A stretch of DNA of 64,000 bases from GCA-2737725 sp965229355 (GCA_965229355.1 OZ245869.1:1054001-1118000); one strand, 5' to 3'; counted from the stretch's first letter, positions 24,990 to 34,229 are shown. Notes: generated by a model not told the origin, from the letters alone. Translations and numbers: made by a program.

Positions 24990-25535
24990 CTATTTCAAGG
25001 CCATAAGTATGTTTTCGATCAACAGGTCGCCCGGAAACGGCAAATGAGGTTTTGCTTTTTCCGCGAACACTATTTGCTCATCCTTGCTCGCCACATCGGG
25101 CAGGCCATCGAACGCACCGCGCGTGGCCAGCGTGACGTACGAGACTTGCGCATTGAAGTGGTCCATGCGTGCAGCCTGACGCCAGTGATATTCAATCCGC
25201 TTCATATCCTGGGTCACACCACCTGATTGGCGATAGCTAATCAGACCAATAATAAAGTGCGCCTGGCGATAGCCTAAATCAGCCGCTTGCTTGAAAGAGA
25301 CCATGCCCTCTTCAATCTGGCCCGCATAAAACAGGCAGCGGCCCAACTGATATGAAAAGCGCGCCACATCCGGCGCTTCGGCAACGGCAGCCCGGCAGGC
25401 TTTGATGGCCAGCGGCAGATCCATCTCTTCACGCGGCACGCCACGCACAATGCGGTCTGGATCCGGCGGATTGGCCGCTAAAAGATCGCAGTCCGTAATG
25501 CTTGTCGCCGTGTTCGCAGAAGGTTCGGTCATCAT
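24990..25535 (-). CDS. Cytosolic Sel1-like/TPR protein (paralogue of the exported copy)
   Basis: The 181-residue protein lacks a signal peptide and begins MMTEPSANTATSITDCDLLAANPPDPDRI. It then has Sel1-like repeats (VARFSYQLGRCLFYAGQIEEG; GYRQAHFIIGLISYRQSGG) aligned closely with its downstream neighbour. The shared DCD-x-LAA-P-DPDR segment defines the pair. It sits 9 nt upstream of the exported copy in the same operon. Sel1 repeats mediate protein-protein contacts; nothing more specific can be said. Confidence 0.76.
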   Translation of the reverse strand: MMTEPSANTATSITDCDLLAANPPDPDRIVRGVPREEMDLPLAIKACRAAVAEAPDVARFSYQLGRCLFYAGQIEEGMVSFKQAADLGYRQAHFIIGLISYRQSGGVTQDMKRIEYHWRQAARMDHFNAQVSYVTLATRGAFDGLPDVASKDEQIVFAEKAKPHLPFPGDLLIENILMALK

Positions 25536-25593
25536 ACCCAGGATGTTGTGCTTTATGCGATCATGCTATACGGGCGCCGCATTGAATCGCAAC

Positions 25594-25643
25594 AAGGCCT
25601 AGGTTGTGGCAGAGAGCATTGCCGCACGTATGGGTTAGGCCTT
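25594..25643 (+). promoter_or_regulatory. Long hairpin in the leader of the membrane-protein gene
   Basis: AAGGCCTA (25594-25601) and TAGGCCTT (25636-25643) are a perfect 8-bp inverted repeat. It encloses a further GGCA/TGCC pairing, is followed by TTG, and lies 24 nt upstream of the ATG at 25667. It could be an operator or a leader stem-loop. Confidence 0.35.
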
Positions 25644-25666
25644 TTGATAACAAAGGGGATTAAAGA

Positions 25667-26347
25667 ATGAGTGTCGGTATCGACAGCTTAATGCTGCTGC
25701 TGCACGTCATGTTTTTTGCATATTGGCTGGGCACCGATTTGGGCGTGTTTTATTCCGCCCGTTTCATGATGCGCGCCGATATTAGCGTTGAGGCGCGTGG
25801 CTACTGCGCGAAGATCATGAACTTCCTGGACCAAGCTCCGCGCGTGAGCATGCCCGGCATTGTGGTAGTGGGTGCCACGCTAGGCATTTTGCGCGGCCAC
25901 TTCGATGCGAGCCCGCTGTGGATTTGGCCGATCTGGATCATCGGCATCCTGTGGGTATCGGCTGTGATCTATCTCTACATCAACGAACATCACCCTGAGA
26001 AAATCAAAACCGTGAAGTACATCGACTTCCGCTTCCGTATTTTGATGATCTTGTTCCTGGTGTACTTGGGCGTGTCCTCACTCATGGGCATGGAAGGCGC
26101 AGTCACCGCCAGTAACTGGCTCGCTGCCAAAATTCTGGTGTTCGCAGCCTGCATGGGCTCGGGCGTCATGATCCGCGTGTACATGAAAGATTTCGGCCAA
26201 TACTACGGCCCGATGCTGCGCGGAAACGCCACACCGGAACAAATTGCCATCGCGCAACAGATGATGGGCAATGCCAAAATCTTTGTATTGGCGATCTGGT
26301 TCTTGCTGGTGGTCGCGGCTGCCTTGGGTCTGTGGAAGCCGTTCTAA
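25667..26347 (+). CDS. Multi-pass membrane protein of unknown function
   Basis: The 226-residue product has about six transmembrane segments. The first contains HVMFFAYWLGTDLGVFYSARF, with a His and an Asp inside or next to the membrane. Later segments include PRVSMPGIVVVGATLGILRG and FRILMILFLVYLGVSSLMG. Conserved-looking intramembrane His and acidic residues would suit a haem- or metal-binding or redox membrane protein, but this is a guess. It overlaps the convergent MFS gene by 4 nt. No family name assigned. Confidence 0.7.
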   Translation: MSVGIDSLMLLLHVMFFAYWLGTDLGVFYSARFMMRADISVEARGYCAKIMNFLDQAPRVSMPGIVVVGATLGILRGHFDASPLWIWPIWIIGILWVSAVIYLYINEHHPEKIKTVKYIDFRFRILMILFLVYLGVSSLMGMEGAVTASNWLAAKILVFAACMGSGVMIRVYMKDFGQYYGPMLRGNATPEQIAIAQQMMGNAKIFVLAIWFLLVVAAALGLWKPF

Positions 26348-27540
26348 GCGTCTGCGACCGGCTTTTCGATCACGGCCAAAATGGCTGTGAGCGTTGCCAT
26401 CATGAAAACTGTTACCGTCGTGGGCCAGATCATGCCCATGACGGTGCCGGTATAAAGTGACCCCGTCACGATCGTAAATAAAGCCGCTGCCGCCATGGCC
26501 AGCGCGCCACATAATCCTGACGCCGTTCCCGCCAATTGCGGCACCGCGCCAATTGCGCCCGACAATACAGCCCCTGAAATCACGCCCAGCAGCCCGGATA
26601 AAATTGCAGGCGGCGTAATGAGCGTCAGCGGCGTTGCCTCGATGAATTGCATCGCCAGCGGCCACGCTGCCGCCAACACTGCGCTCAAAACAATGATCAG
26701 CCGGATCATGCCGGTGCGCCCCAGTTTGCGGATCAGGCGTGGTGAAACCATGGTGCCGCTAAAGAACGTCACCGACATCACCGACCAATAAAGCCCGAAG
26801 CTGGCCGCCGATGTGCCGAAATGCTCAGCAAAATAGCTCGGGGCGACAGCCAAGAACGCAAAGAACGGCGCACCCGTGAGCGCAAATAGCCCGGCATAGC
26901 ATAGAAACACGGGTGATTTGCTGACGTACCAATTGTTCGCCAGCATGTGCCATACGCTGAATTTCATCACCTCGGGGTGAAAAACGCGCGTTTCCGGCAT
27001 GCGGTAATAGGTCAGCACCACCATGATCAGCCCCAGCACGCACAGCAACCCAAACACAGCACGCACGCCCAAGCTTTCACCGACATAGCCGCCAACGACT
27101 GGCGCTAACATATGCGCCATCGAGTGGGCCGAAGCGATGTACGACATGGCGTTGACAGCCGCATCGCCTTTGTAAACATCATGCACGGTCGCGCGGCACA
27201 CCGCGGCACTGCCCGCGGCACCACAAGCTTGTAAGAACCGCGCAACAATCAGCATCTCCATGCTGGTGCTGGCGGCACACACGACAGACATGACCGTGTA
27301 AACGATCAGCGATGTGAGCAGTACCGCGCGTCGCCCGAACCGATCCGACAATGCGCCCAGCACAATTTGGGCCAGCGCCAAACCGATCATGTAAACCGAG
27401 ATGACATACTGCGCCTCGCCCGTAGGTGCATCGAAGAGCTTGCTCAACTCAGGCAGCAACGGCGACACAATCACCAACGCAAAGGGGGACAATGCGCTGG
27501 AGGCCGAGAGCTGAAAGGATGAGAGGCGTGGACTGGACAT
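26344..27540 (-). CDS. MFS multidrug-type transporter (Bcr/CflA-like)
   Basis: From the ATG at 27540 the 398-residue protein has 12 transmembrane segments and motif A as GALSDRFGRRAVLL between TM2 and TM3, with YVISVYMIGLALAQIVLG before it. This is the Bcr/CflA drug:proton antiporter pattern. A TTG further upstream would add a hydrophilic N-terminus and lacks a ribosome-binding site. Likely exports drugs or metabolites. Confidence 0.88.
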   Translation of the reverse strand: MSSPRLSSFQLSASSALSPFALVIVSPLLPELSKLFDAPTGEAQYVISVYMIGLALAQIVLGALSDRFGRRAVLLTSLIVYTVMSVVCAASTSMEMLIVARFLQACGAAGSAAVCRATVHDVYKGDAAVNAMSYIASAHSMAHMLAPVVGGYVGESLGVRAVFGLLCVLGLIMVVLTYYRMPETRVFHPEVMKFSVWHMLANNWYVSKSPVFLCYAGLFALTGAPFFAFLAVAPSYFAEHFGTSAASFGLYWSVMSVTFFSGTMVSPRLIRKLGRTGMIRLIIVLSAVLAAAWPLAMQFIEATPLTLITPPAILSGLLGVISGAVLSGAIGAVPQLAGTASGLCGALAMAAAALFTIVTGSLYTGTVMGMIWPTTVTVFMMATLTAILAVIEKPVADA

Positions 27541-27685
27541 ATGTATGTGTGGGGCGGCTGACAAAAGCGATGGGAATGGGGCCGCCACCTTATCCAACAG
27601 ATAGCAACGATGCGTTTAATCTCTGCGGGGGTGATCGTTGAGCGGTCTTGAGGTGGTCATGACGCGCGATTCCTGGTTGATTTGC

Positions 27686-27704
27686 CTTAGGACGATAGCC
27701 TAAG
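27686..27704. promoter_or_regulatory. Inverted repeat upstream of the SDR-led catabolic run
   Basis: CTTAGG-N7-CCTAAG is a perfect 19-bp dyad 29 nt before the ATG at 27734. It is a plausible operator or 5' leader stem controlling the downstream catabolic genes. Confidence 0.35.
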
Positions 27705-27733
27705 CCGGATGCACTTCATTTGGGGAACGCGCC

Positions 27734-28567
27734 ATGTACAACTTAAAAGGCAAAGTCGCGATTGTGACCGGCGCTGGCCGCCATCATGGCTTGGGCGAGG
27801 CGATGGCCAAACGCTTGGCCGCCGATGGAGCCAAAGTTGTGTTGCATGATCTCGGAACCTTGAAAGGCGATATCGCACCCGAACACGGCGTCGGGCAAAA
27901 AGCCGAACTCGACCAAATCGTTGATGAAATTAAAGCCGCTGGTAGTGACGCCGCAGGCTTTACCGGCGACATGCTGGTTGAAAAAGACGTGGAAGCGCTG
28001 ATCGCGTTTACCGTCAAAACCTTTGGGCGCGTCGATATTTTGGTGAACAATGCTGGCATTGGGTATTTGTTCGGCCCCCTTGTCGATATGACCCAAGAGC
28101 ATTGGGATGCGGTGTTGGGCGTGAACTTGCGCGGCTGCTTCTTTGGTATCAAGCACGCCGCCAAGCAGATGATTAAGCAAGGCCAAGGTGGCCGTATTAT
28201 CAGCATCGCCAGCCAAGCGGCCAAATCAGGCTTTGCGCAAGCCGCAGCTTATTCTGCATCGAAGCACGGGCTTGTGGGCCTCACGCGCGCAGCGGCGTTA
28301 GAATTAGCCCAACATAAAATCACCGTGAACGCCATTTGCCCCAACCATGTCACCACAGGCTTGGGCGCATGGCAGAACGACTTCATGAGCAAGGCGCAAG
28401 GCAAGTCAGTCGATCAATACTTGGCTGATATGCGCGCCCGTATTCCCATGGGCCGTCCGGGCTTGGTGGATGACATCGCCAAGGCGTGCGCGTTCTTAAG
28501 TTCGGATCAAGCCGATTACATTACCGCTGAAGCGATGAACGTTTCGGGCGGAGAAGAGTACCATTAA
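27734..28567 (+). CDS. Short-chain dehydrogenase/reductase (cytosolic)
   Basis: The 277-residue classical SDR has TGAGRHHGLG (12-21), NNAG, the catalytic serine in SIASQAAKSG, and YSASK. The extended cofactor motif and long loop after beta-2 resemble peroxisomal MFE-type (3R)-hydroxyacyl-CoA dehydrogenases. That would fit the adjacent MaoC hydratase, acyl-CoA dehydrogenase and CoA ligase. GGGGA precedes the ATG. First gene of a plus-strand run to 34208. Confidence 0.9.
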   Translation: MYNLKGKVAIVTGAGRHHGLGEAMAKRLAADGAKVVLHDLGTLKGDIAPEHGVGQKAELDQIVDEIKAAGSDAAGFTGDMLVEKDVEALIAFTVKTFGRVDILVNNAGIGYLFGPLVDMTQEHWDAVLGVNLRGCFFGIKHAAKQMIKQGQGGRIISIASQAAKSGFAQAAAYSASKHGLVGLTRAAALELAQHKITVNAICPNHVTTGLGAWQNDFMSKAQGKSVDQYLADMRARIPMGRPGLVDDIAKACAFLSSDQADYITAEAMNVSGGEEYH

Positions 28568-28578
28568 GGAGAAATGAG

Positions 28579-29436
28579 ATGAGTGCGTTTAAGTGGCCGG
28601 ATGACAAGCGCTTGGCTGTGTCATTGGTGGTCAACGTTGAAGAAGGTGCGGAAGAAAATATCTTGGACGGTGACCGTGGCCCCGAGCCCGTTGATGAGTT
28701 CCAAGTTGCCTTGGGCAAACCAATCCGCAACTACGGCAACGAAACTAACTATCAATACGGCATCAAGGCCGCAGCACCACGCGTGCTGAAACTGCTGCAA
28801 CAAAGCAAAATTAAAGCCACGTTTACATCGGCGGCTGTTGCCTTGGAACGCGCACCACACATCGCCAAGCAAATCATCGCTGATGGCCATGAAGTTTGCG
28901 CACACGGGTATCGTTGGACCGCACAGCACCGTTTTGATGAAGCCGCTGAGCGGGAGTTCATTTCCAAAGCCGTTGAGTCGATCACCAAAACCACGGGAAA
29001 GCGCCCTGATGGTTGGCTCGCGCGTTATCTGATCACTGGCAACACGCGCAAACTGTTGATCGAGCAAGGCTTCAGCTATCACATGGACGATTACTCAGAC
29101 GACGTGCCGTTCTGGGATGCGTCGGGCGAGAAGCCCATCGTGGTCGTGCCTTATGCACTCGACACCAACGACATGAAAATGTGGATGGCCCCGGCCTACA
29201 CGCCTGATCAATGGCTGAAGTACATCACCGATACATTTGATGAACTGTATGCCGAAAGCGCCGATGAACCGAAAATGATGTCGGTTGGCGTGCATTTACG
29301 TATTATCGGTCGTCCGGGTCGCTTTGGCCAATTGCGCAAGTTTATTGAACATTGCAAAAGCAAGCCGGGCGTGTGGTTCGCCACACGTAAAGAGATTGCC
29401 GACAGCTTCGCCGCACAAGTGAAGCCGACAAAGTAA
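28579..29436 (+). CDS. NodB-fold amidohydrolase, PuuE/allantoinase-like
   Basis: This 285-residue polysaccharide-deacetylase-fold protein has the core strands LAVSLVVNVEEGAEEN and HEVCAHGYRW (104-113), where the classical metal-binding His-x3-His is replaced by His-x3-Trp-like spacing. That resembles the SHGWRW loop of cofactor-independent allantoinase PuuE rather than true polysaccharide deacetylases. It probably hydrolyses a small cyclic amide or ureide in the cytosol. AGGAG precedes the start. Two further relatives lie at 59663 and 60579. Confidence 0.8.
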   Translation: MSAFKWPDDKRLAVSLVVNVEEGAEENILDGDRGPEPVDEFQVALGKPIRNYGNETNYQYGIKAAAPRVLKLLQQSKIKATFTSAAVALERAPHIAKQIIADGHEVCAHGYRWTAQHRFDEAAEREFISKAVESITKTTGKRPDGWLARYLITGNTRKLLIEQGFSYHMDDYSDDVPFWDASGEKPIVVVPYALDTNDMKMWMAPAYTPDQWLKYITDTFDELYAESADEPKMMSVGVHLRIIGRPGRFGQLRKFIEHCKSKPGVWFATRKEIADSFAAQVKPTK

Positions 29437-29465
29437 AATTTTAAACCAAATCAGGAGGCCCGGAC

Positions 29466-29984
29466 ATGGTCGCAGAAGCCGTTAAAGTAGGTGAGAAGCG
29501 ATATCGTGAACGTGGCGGCCGCTACTTTGAAGATTTCGAAGTGGGCGCCACCTACGAACACCGTCCGGGCCGCACGATTACCGAGACCGACAACACCTGG
29601 TTCACGCTACTGACCAACAACACGCACCCGCTGCACTTTGATGCGGAGTATGCAAAGCACACCGAGTTTGGTCAGCGTCTTGTTGTCTCCACACTCACGC
29701 TCTCTGTCGTCACCGGCATGAGCGTGTCGGACATGAGCCAAAAGGCCATCGCCAACTTAGGCTGGACCGACATTGTAATGCCTAAGCCGGTATTTGCTGG
29801 CGACACGCTGTACGCCGAATCGGAAGTGCTGGAAAAACGCCCCAGCAAAAGCCGACCCGGCCAAGGCATCGTGAAGTTCAAAACCACGGGCAAGAATCAA
29901 CGCGGCGAAGTGGTGTGCTCGTTCTATCGCACAGTCCTGGTGATGGGCCGCGAGAACGACTTCGAAGCCAAAGCAGGCTATTAA
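29466..29984 (+). CDS. MaoC-like (R)-enoyl-CoA hydratase
   Basis: The 172-residue hot-dog-fold protein has the R-hydratase signature with catalytic Asp and His in TDNTWFTLLTNNTHPLHFD (about 41-59), followed by FGQRLVVSTLTLSVVTGM. It hydrates trans-2-enoyl-CoA or related thioesters. AGGAGG precedes the ATG. Its position after an SDR and before an acyl-CoA dehydrogenase and a CoA ligase supports a beta-oxidation-like pathway. Confidence 0.9.
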   Translation: MVAEAVKVGEKRYRERGGRYFEDFEVGATYEHRPGRTITETDNTWFTLLTNNTHPLHFDAEYAKHTEFGQRLVVSTLTLSVVTGMSVSDMSQKAIANLGWTDIVMPKPVFAGDTLYAESEVLEKRPSKSRPGQGIVKFKTTGKNQRGEVVCSFYRTVLVMGRENDFEAKAGY

Positions 29985-30208
29985 GCCGGACCTTACGTAC
30001 CCATTCCCGTCAGCGGCCGATTCGGCCTACCGGCACGATGTTACGCCAGCGTAGCTTTTTCGCGTAAAATACGTCCACATGATGGTCGTAATGTTCCGTC
30101 TACGACTGCGAAGTTCGGGGATTGTTGAACCGTGGGCGTGTTTCGCTAGATTGCCCCACCTCTTGTATCCCGTTTCATAACTTTAAGCCGCATCGGTTGA
30201 GCCGCATC

Positions 30209-31369
30209 ATGAGCATTACGCCCGAAGAATTAGAAGCCATTCGCGATTCCGTCCGCGCCCTGTGCGAGGAGTTCCCTGCCGAATACTGGCGCGAGACCGA
30301 CCGTAACCGCGAATACCCGACCAAGTTCGTCGAAGCCATGACCAAGGCTGGTTTCTTGGCCGCACTGATCCCGGAAGAGTTCGGCGGCTCAGGCTTAGGC
30401 TTGCGTGCGGCGTGCGCGATTTTGGAAGAGACCCACAAGTCGGGCTGCAACGCAGGCGCTATCCACGCGCAAATGTACACGATGGGCACGGTGCTGAAGC
30501 ACGGCAGCCCAGAGCAGAAGAAAAACTGGTTGCCGAAAATCGCCAGCGGCGAAATTCGCCTGCAAGCCTTCGGCGTGACAGAACCAACTTCCGGCTCTGA
30601 CACCCTGGCCTTACAAACAACGGCTGTGAAAAACGGCGATCATTACGTCATCAACGGCCAGAAGATTTGGACCAGCCGCGCTGAATATTCCGACTACATG
30701 GTGCTGCTCGCGCGCACCACACCGAAAGACCAAGTGAAGAAAAAGGGCGAAGGTTTAAGCGTTTTCATGCTGGATATGCGCGAAGCCAAGAACGCAGGCC
30801 TGACCATTCGCCCAATCCGCACCATGATGAACCACGCCACCACGGAAGTATTTTTCGATAACGTAAAGGTGCCCGCGGAAAACCTGATCGGTGAAGAAGG
30901 CAAAGGCTTTAAGTACATCCTCGATGGCATGAACGCGGAACGCACGCTGATTGCGGCTGAGTGCTTGGGCGATGCGCAGTGGTTCATTAAGAAGGCCGTG
31001 GACTATTCGAACGACCGCAAAGTGTTCGGCAATCCGATTGGCAAGAACCAAGGCATTCAGTTCCCGATTGCACGCGCTTATGCACAATACAAAGCTGCGT
31101 CGCTGATGGTGGAAGCCGCTGCCGATAAAGCGGACCGTGGTGAGTCCATGGCTGAAGAAGCGAACATCGGCAAAATGTTAGCGTCAGAAGCCTCGTGGGC
31201 TGCGGCTGAAATCTGCATTCAGGTTCATGGTGGCTTTGCATTTGCCGAAGAGTTCGACATCGAACGTAAGTTCCGCGAAACGCGCCTGTACCAAGTAGCG
31301 CCAATCTCGACCAATTTGATTTTGGCTTATATCGGCCAAAATATCCTCGGCCTCCCGCGTTCGTATTAA
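30209..31369 (+). CDS. Acyl-CoA dehydrogenase
   Basis: From the ATG at 30209 the product is 386 residues with the standard ACAD layout: helical N-terminus, FGVTEPTSGSDT and YVINGQKIWTSRAEYSDYM in the beta domain, and a helical C-terminus with RKVFGNPIGKNQGIQFPIA and IQVHGGFAFAEEFDIERKFRETR, whose acidic residue is in the position of the catalytic Glu of many members. FAD-dependent alpha,beta-dehydrogenation of an acyl-CoA is expected. An upstream in-frame start adds an unrelated 29 residues and is rejected. A gap of 224 nt precedes it with no gene. Confidence 0.93.
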   Translation: MSITPEELEAIRDSVRALCEEFPAEYWRETDRNREYPTKFVEAMTKAGFLAALIPEEFGGSGLGLRAACAILEETHKSGCNAGAIHAQMYTMGTVLKHGSPEQKKNWLPKIASGEIRLQAFGVTEPTSGSDTLALQTTAVKNGDHYVINGQKIWTSRAEYSDYMVLLARTTPKDQVKKKGEGLSVFMLDMREAKNAGLTIRPIRTMMNHATTEVFFDNVKVPAENLIGEEGKGFKYILDGMNAERTLIAAECLGDAQWFIKKAVDYSNDRKVFGNPIGKNQGIQFPIARAYAQYKAASLMVEAAADKADRGESMAEEANIGKMLASEASWAAAEICIQVHGGFAFAEEFDIERKFRETRLYQVAPISTNLILAYIGQNILGLPRSY

Positions 31370-31387
31370 GATCACAAAAGTAGTCCC

Positions 31388-32788
31388 ATGCCGAAATTAC
31401 CGCCGTACTTTGCTGCGCTTGATCTCAATCAAATGCTGACCGATCACCCGATTGGTGACGATTTCATTCAGCGTTTTTCGAAGATCAGCAAAGATGAACT
31501 GCGCGCACAGCAAAACCGCTTGTTCATGAACTGCGTGCGTCGGGCGTGGGAGATTCCATTCTATCAGCGCCTGTGGGGCAATGCGGGTGCAAAGCCCGGT
31601 GATGTGAAGTCGCTGGACGACATTACGAAATTACCAGTGTTCTCGAAGTCGGATTTGATGGACTCCCTCGCCGACAAGCCGCCGTTTGGCGATTTCGGTG
31701 GCCTTGATTTTAAAGATCCGAACCACATCCCGGCTGTCATGCACACCACGTCTGGCACCACAGGCACACCGCAAGTGTTGTTGTTTGGGCCCAAGACGCG
31801 CGAAATGCAAAATCTGCTCGTGGGCCGTGCTTATCTGTGGCAAGGCATGACCGGGGCCGACGTTGTGCATTCTGTGTATGGGCATGGCATGGTGAACGCT
31901 GGCCACTACATGCGCGAAGCCGTACTGCACTTCACTAACGCCACTTTCATGTCAGCGGGAACAGGCGTGGAAACACGTTCGGTGCAGCAAATTCAAAACA
32001 TGAAGCGCTTTGGCGCAACCGTCATTGTCGGCTTCGTCGATTACCTGAAACGCTTGGCCCAAGTGGCCAACGAAGAAGGCATTATTCCTGGCAAAGACAT
32101 CAACATTCGCATGATCTCCGGCCACTTTGGCCGCGAGAGCAAAGCCGACATTTCGGCCATGTGGGGCGGGGCGAAGTGCTACGATTGGTACGGCGTCGGT
32201 GACACCGGCATCATTTCGAGCGAAGGCCCAGACCAAGATGGCATGTACGTGTTTGAAGATGCGCACTACGTCGAAATGCTGGATGTGGATACGGGCGAGC
32301 CCGTGGCCGATGGCCAAACCGGCGACATCGTGACGACCGTGCTGTTTAAAGACGACGTCTACCCAATGATTCGCTTTAATACACACGACGTATCGGGTTA
32401 CCGCGCCAACGATACAGGCGGCTTGGTGAACTTCCGCCGCATCCAAGGCATCTTGGGCCGTTCGGATAATATGGTGAAGTTGCGCGGCATCAACGTCTTC
32501 CCGCACGGCATTGGCGGTGTGTTGAACGCCATCCCTGAGTTCAAAGGTGAATTCTTCTGCCATGCTGTGCGCGATGCCAATGGCCGTGATGAAATGACGG
32601 TGAAGATCGAGGTCGAGGGCGAGCGCTCACAATCGCTGAAGGACGCGTTTGAGACCTTGCTGAAAACCCGGATTGGCGTTGAAATGAACGTCGAACTTCA
32701 TGCACCGCGCGCGTTGGCAGATCTGACCGAAGTTGATAAACGCCAGAAGCCGAAACGCCTGTTGGACGAACGCTTCAAGAAGGCTTAA
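31388..32788 (+). CDS. Phenylacetate-CoA ligase-like adenylate-forming enzyme
   Basis: The 466-residue protein is related to PaaK. It has the ATP-binding loop TTSGTTGTPQ (120-129), the adenylate motif YDWYGVGDTGI, and the hinge/lysine region GRSDNMVKLRGINVFP. These activate a carboxylic acid to its CoA thioester via an acyl-adenylate. The N-terminus (NRLFMNCVRRAWEIPFYQRLW) is typical of the PaaK branch. It follows the acyl-CoA dehydrogenase by 18 nt and probably activates the acid that enters this pathway. The identity of the acid is unknown. Confidence 0.88.
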   Translation: MPKLPPYFAALDLNQMLTDHPIGDDFIQRFSKISKDELRAQQNRLFMNCVRRAWEIPFYQRLWGNAGAKPGDVKSLDDITKLPVFSKSDLMDSLADKPPFGDFGGLDFKDPNHIPAVMHTTSGTTGTPQVLLFGPKTREMQNLLVGRAYLWQGMTGADVVHSVYGHGMVNAGHYMREAVLHFTNATFMSAGTGVETRSVQQIQNMKRFGATVIVGFVDYLKRLAQVANEEGIIPGKDINIRMISGHFGRESKADISAMWGGAKCYDWYGVGDTGIISSEGPDQDGMYVFEDAHYVEMLDVDTGEPVADGQTGDIVTTVLFKDDVYPMIRFNTHDVSGYRANDTGGLVNFRRIQGILGRSDNMVKLRGINVFPHGIGGVLNAIPEFKGEFFCHAVRDANGRDEMTVKIEVEGERSQSLKDAFETLLKTRIGVEMNVELHAPRALADLTEVDKRQKPKRLLDERFKKA

Positions 32789-32798
32789 GCAACATCAT

Positions 32799-34208
32799 AT
32801 GAACGCAGACGCCTATACCGCCGACCTCGCTTTTTTAAGCATCGCCGAACTGGGCGCTCACCTCGCCAGCGGCGCGATTACCTCGCGCCGCCTGACCGAG
32901 CTTTATCTTGAACGCATCGAAATACACAAAAAGCTGAACGCGTATATCGCAGTTTTGGCCGAGAGCGCGCTCGTTGCGGCGACTGAGTCTGACAAACGCC
33001 GCAAAGAAGGCCGCGTGCGGGGACCGCTTGATGGCATTCCCATTGCGCTCAAAGACAACATCGATGTCGCAGGTGTTGCCACCACCGCAGGTGTTGAAGC
33101 ACGCCGCAAACATATCGCCAAAGAAGATGCGCCTGTGACGGCACGCTTACGTGCGGCTGGTGCTGTTATCCTCGGCAAGCTCAACATGCACGAAGCTGCA
33201 CACGGCGCGACAACGGCCAATGAGGCTTATGGCTATTGCTATAACCCGCACCGCACGAATTACACGCCAGGCGGCTCATCGGGCGGGTCGGGTTCTGCGG
33301 TTGCGGCAGGTTTATGTGCGGCCGCCCTTGGTAGCGACACACTAGGCTCAATCCGCATTCCGGCTTCATTCAACGGCATTGCCGGTTTGAAGCCGACCAT
33401 GGGCTTGGTGAGCACGCGTGGTGTTGTGCCGCTTGCTTTTAGTCTGGATCACGTGGGGCCGATGGCGCGCCATGTGACCGACTTGGCCTTGATGCTGGAA
33501 GTGATGGCCGGGCCAGACGCTGGTGACCCGTTCAGCCTGATGGCTGTGCACCCACCGCAAACAACATTCCAAATTCCGGCATCGTTGAAGGGCCTGCGTA
33601 TTGGTCGCCTGCATGATCTGGACGAATTTGCGGCCGACCGCACGCACCCCGATGTCGCCCTGGGATACGAGGCAGCCTTGGCGCACTTGCGTCAACTGGG
33701 TGCTGACATTATCGACGTGACGCTGGAAGGGTATAAGCACAACGCCATTCGACCGAAGGCGATGCTGGTAATCGAGGCTGACTTGGCTGTGATCTACGGT
33801 AAAGCGCTGGAAGAAAATCCGCTGGGCCATACACAAATTTTCCGCGACGGCATTGCTTATGGCCAGCAACAGAGTGCACCTAAACTCGCCCTAGCGTTTG
33901 AAACCATCCGCAGCGTGAAACCCATTGCTCATAAGTTGTTCGCCGATGTCGATGCCTTTGTAACACCGACTACCCCCTGCCCCGCGTTCGACTTCAAAAC
34001 CGCGATGCCAAAAACACTGACGGCCTTTACTGCATTTGCAAACTATGTGGGTGCACCATCCATTTCAGTTCCCATGGGCCTGACTCAAGACAGGCTGCCG
34101 ATGGGCCTGCAAATCACCACCGCCCCTGGTCACGATGCGACCGCTTTAAAAATAGCGGGCGCATACGAAAAAATTGCCAACTGTCGCGCGAAACCTTCTG
34201 GTTTCTAG
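32799..34208 (+). CDS. Amidase (amidase signature family)
   Basis: From the ATG at 32799 the 469-residue protein has the Ser-cisSer-Lys triad: Lys85 in ALKDNID, the cis-Ser in GGSSGGSGSAVAAG (158-171), and the nucleophile Ser184 in TLGSIRIPASFNG. It hydrolyses a carboxamide to acid plus ammonia or amine. An upstream in-frame start would lie inside the CoA-ligase gene. Next to an acid-CoA ligase and a PuuE-like amidohydrolase, it probably liberates the acid that is then activated. A terminator follows. Confidence 0.92.
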   Translation: MNADAYTADLAFLSIAELGAHLASGAITSRRLTELYLERIEIHKKLNAYIAVLAESALVAATESDKRRKEGRVRGPLDGIPIALKDNIDVAGVATTAGVEARRKHIAKEDAPVTARLRAAGAVILGKLNMHEAAHGATTANEAYGYCYNPHRTNYTPGGSSGGSGSAVAAGLCAAALGSDTLGSIRIPASFNGIAGLKPTMGLVSTRGVVPLAFSLDHVGPMARHVTDLALMLEVMAGPDAGDPFSLMAVHPPQTTFQIPASLKGLRIGRLHDLDEFAADRTHPDVALGYEAALAHLRQLGADIIDVTLEGYKHNAIRPKAMLVIEADLAVIYGKALEENPLGHTQIFRDGIAYGQQQSAPKLALAFETIRSVKPIAHKLFADVDAFVTPTTPCPAFDFKTAMPKTLTAFTAFANYVGAPSISVPMGLTQDRLPMGLQITTAPGHDATALKIAGAYEKIANCRAKPSGF

Positions 34209-34229
34209 CGCTGTCAAACTGTTGCGCCT

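Noticed and set aside
24507..25226. 239-residue plus-strand open frame
   Set aside because: It lies antisense to both Sel1-like genes, whose frames have signal peptide, repeats and mutual homology. The antisense product has no recognisable pattern.
29985..30208. Gap of 224 nt between MaoC and acyl-CoA dehydrogenase genes
   Set aside because: I looked for a tRNA, small ORF or terminator. Only a weak TACGC/GCGTA pairing followed by CTTTTT is visible, not enough to call.
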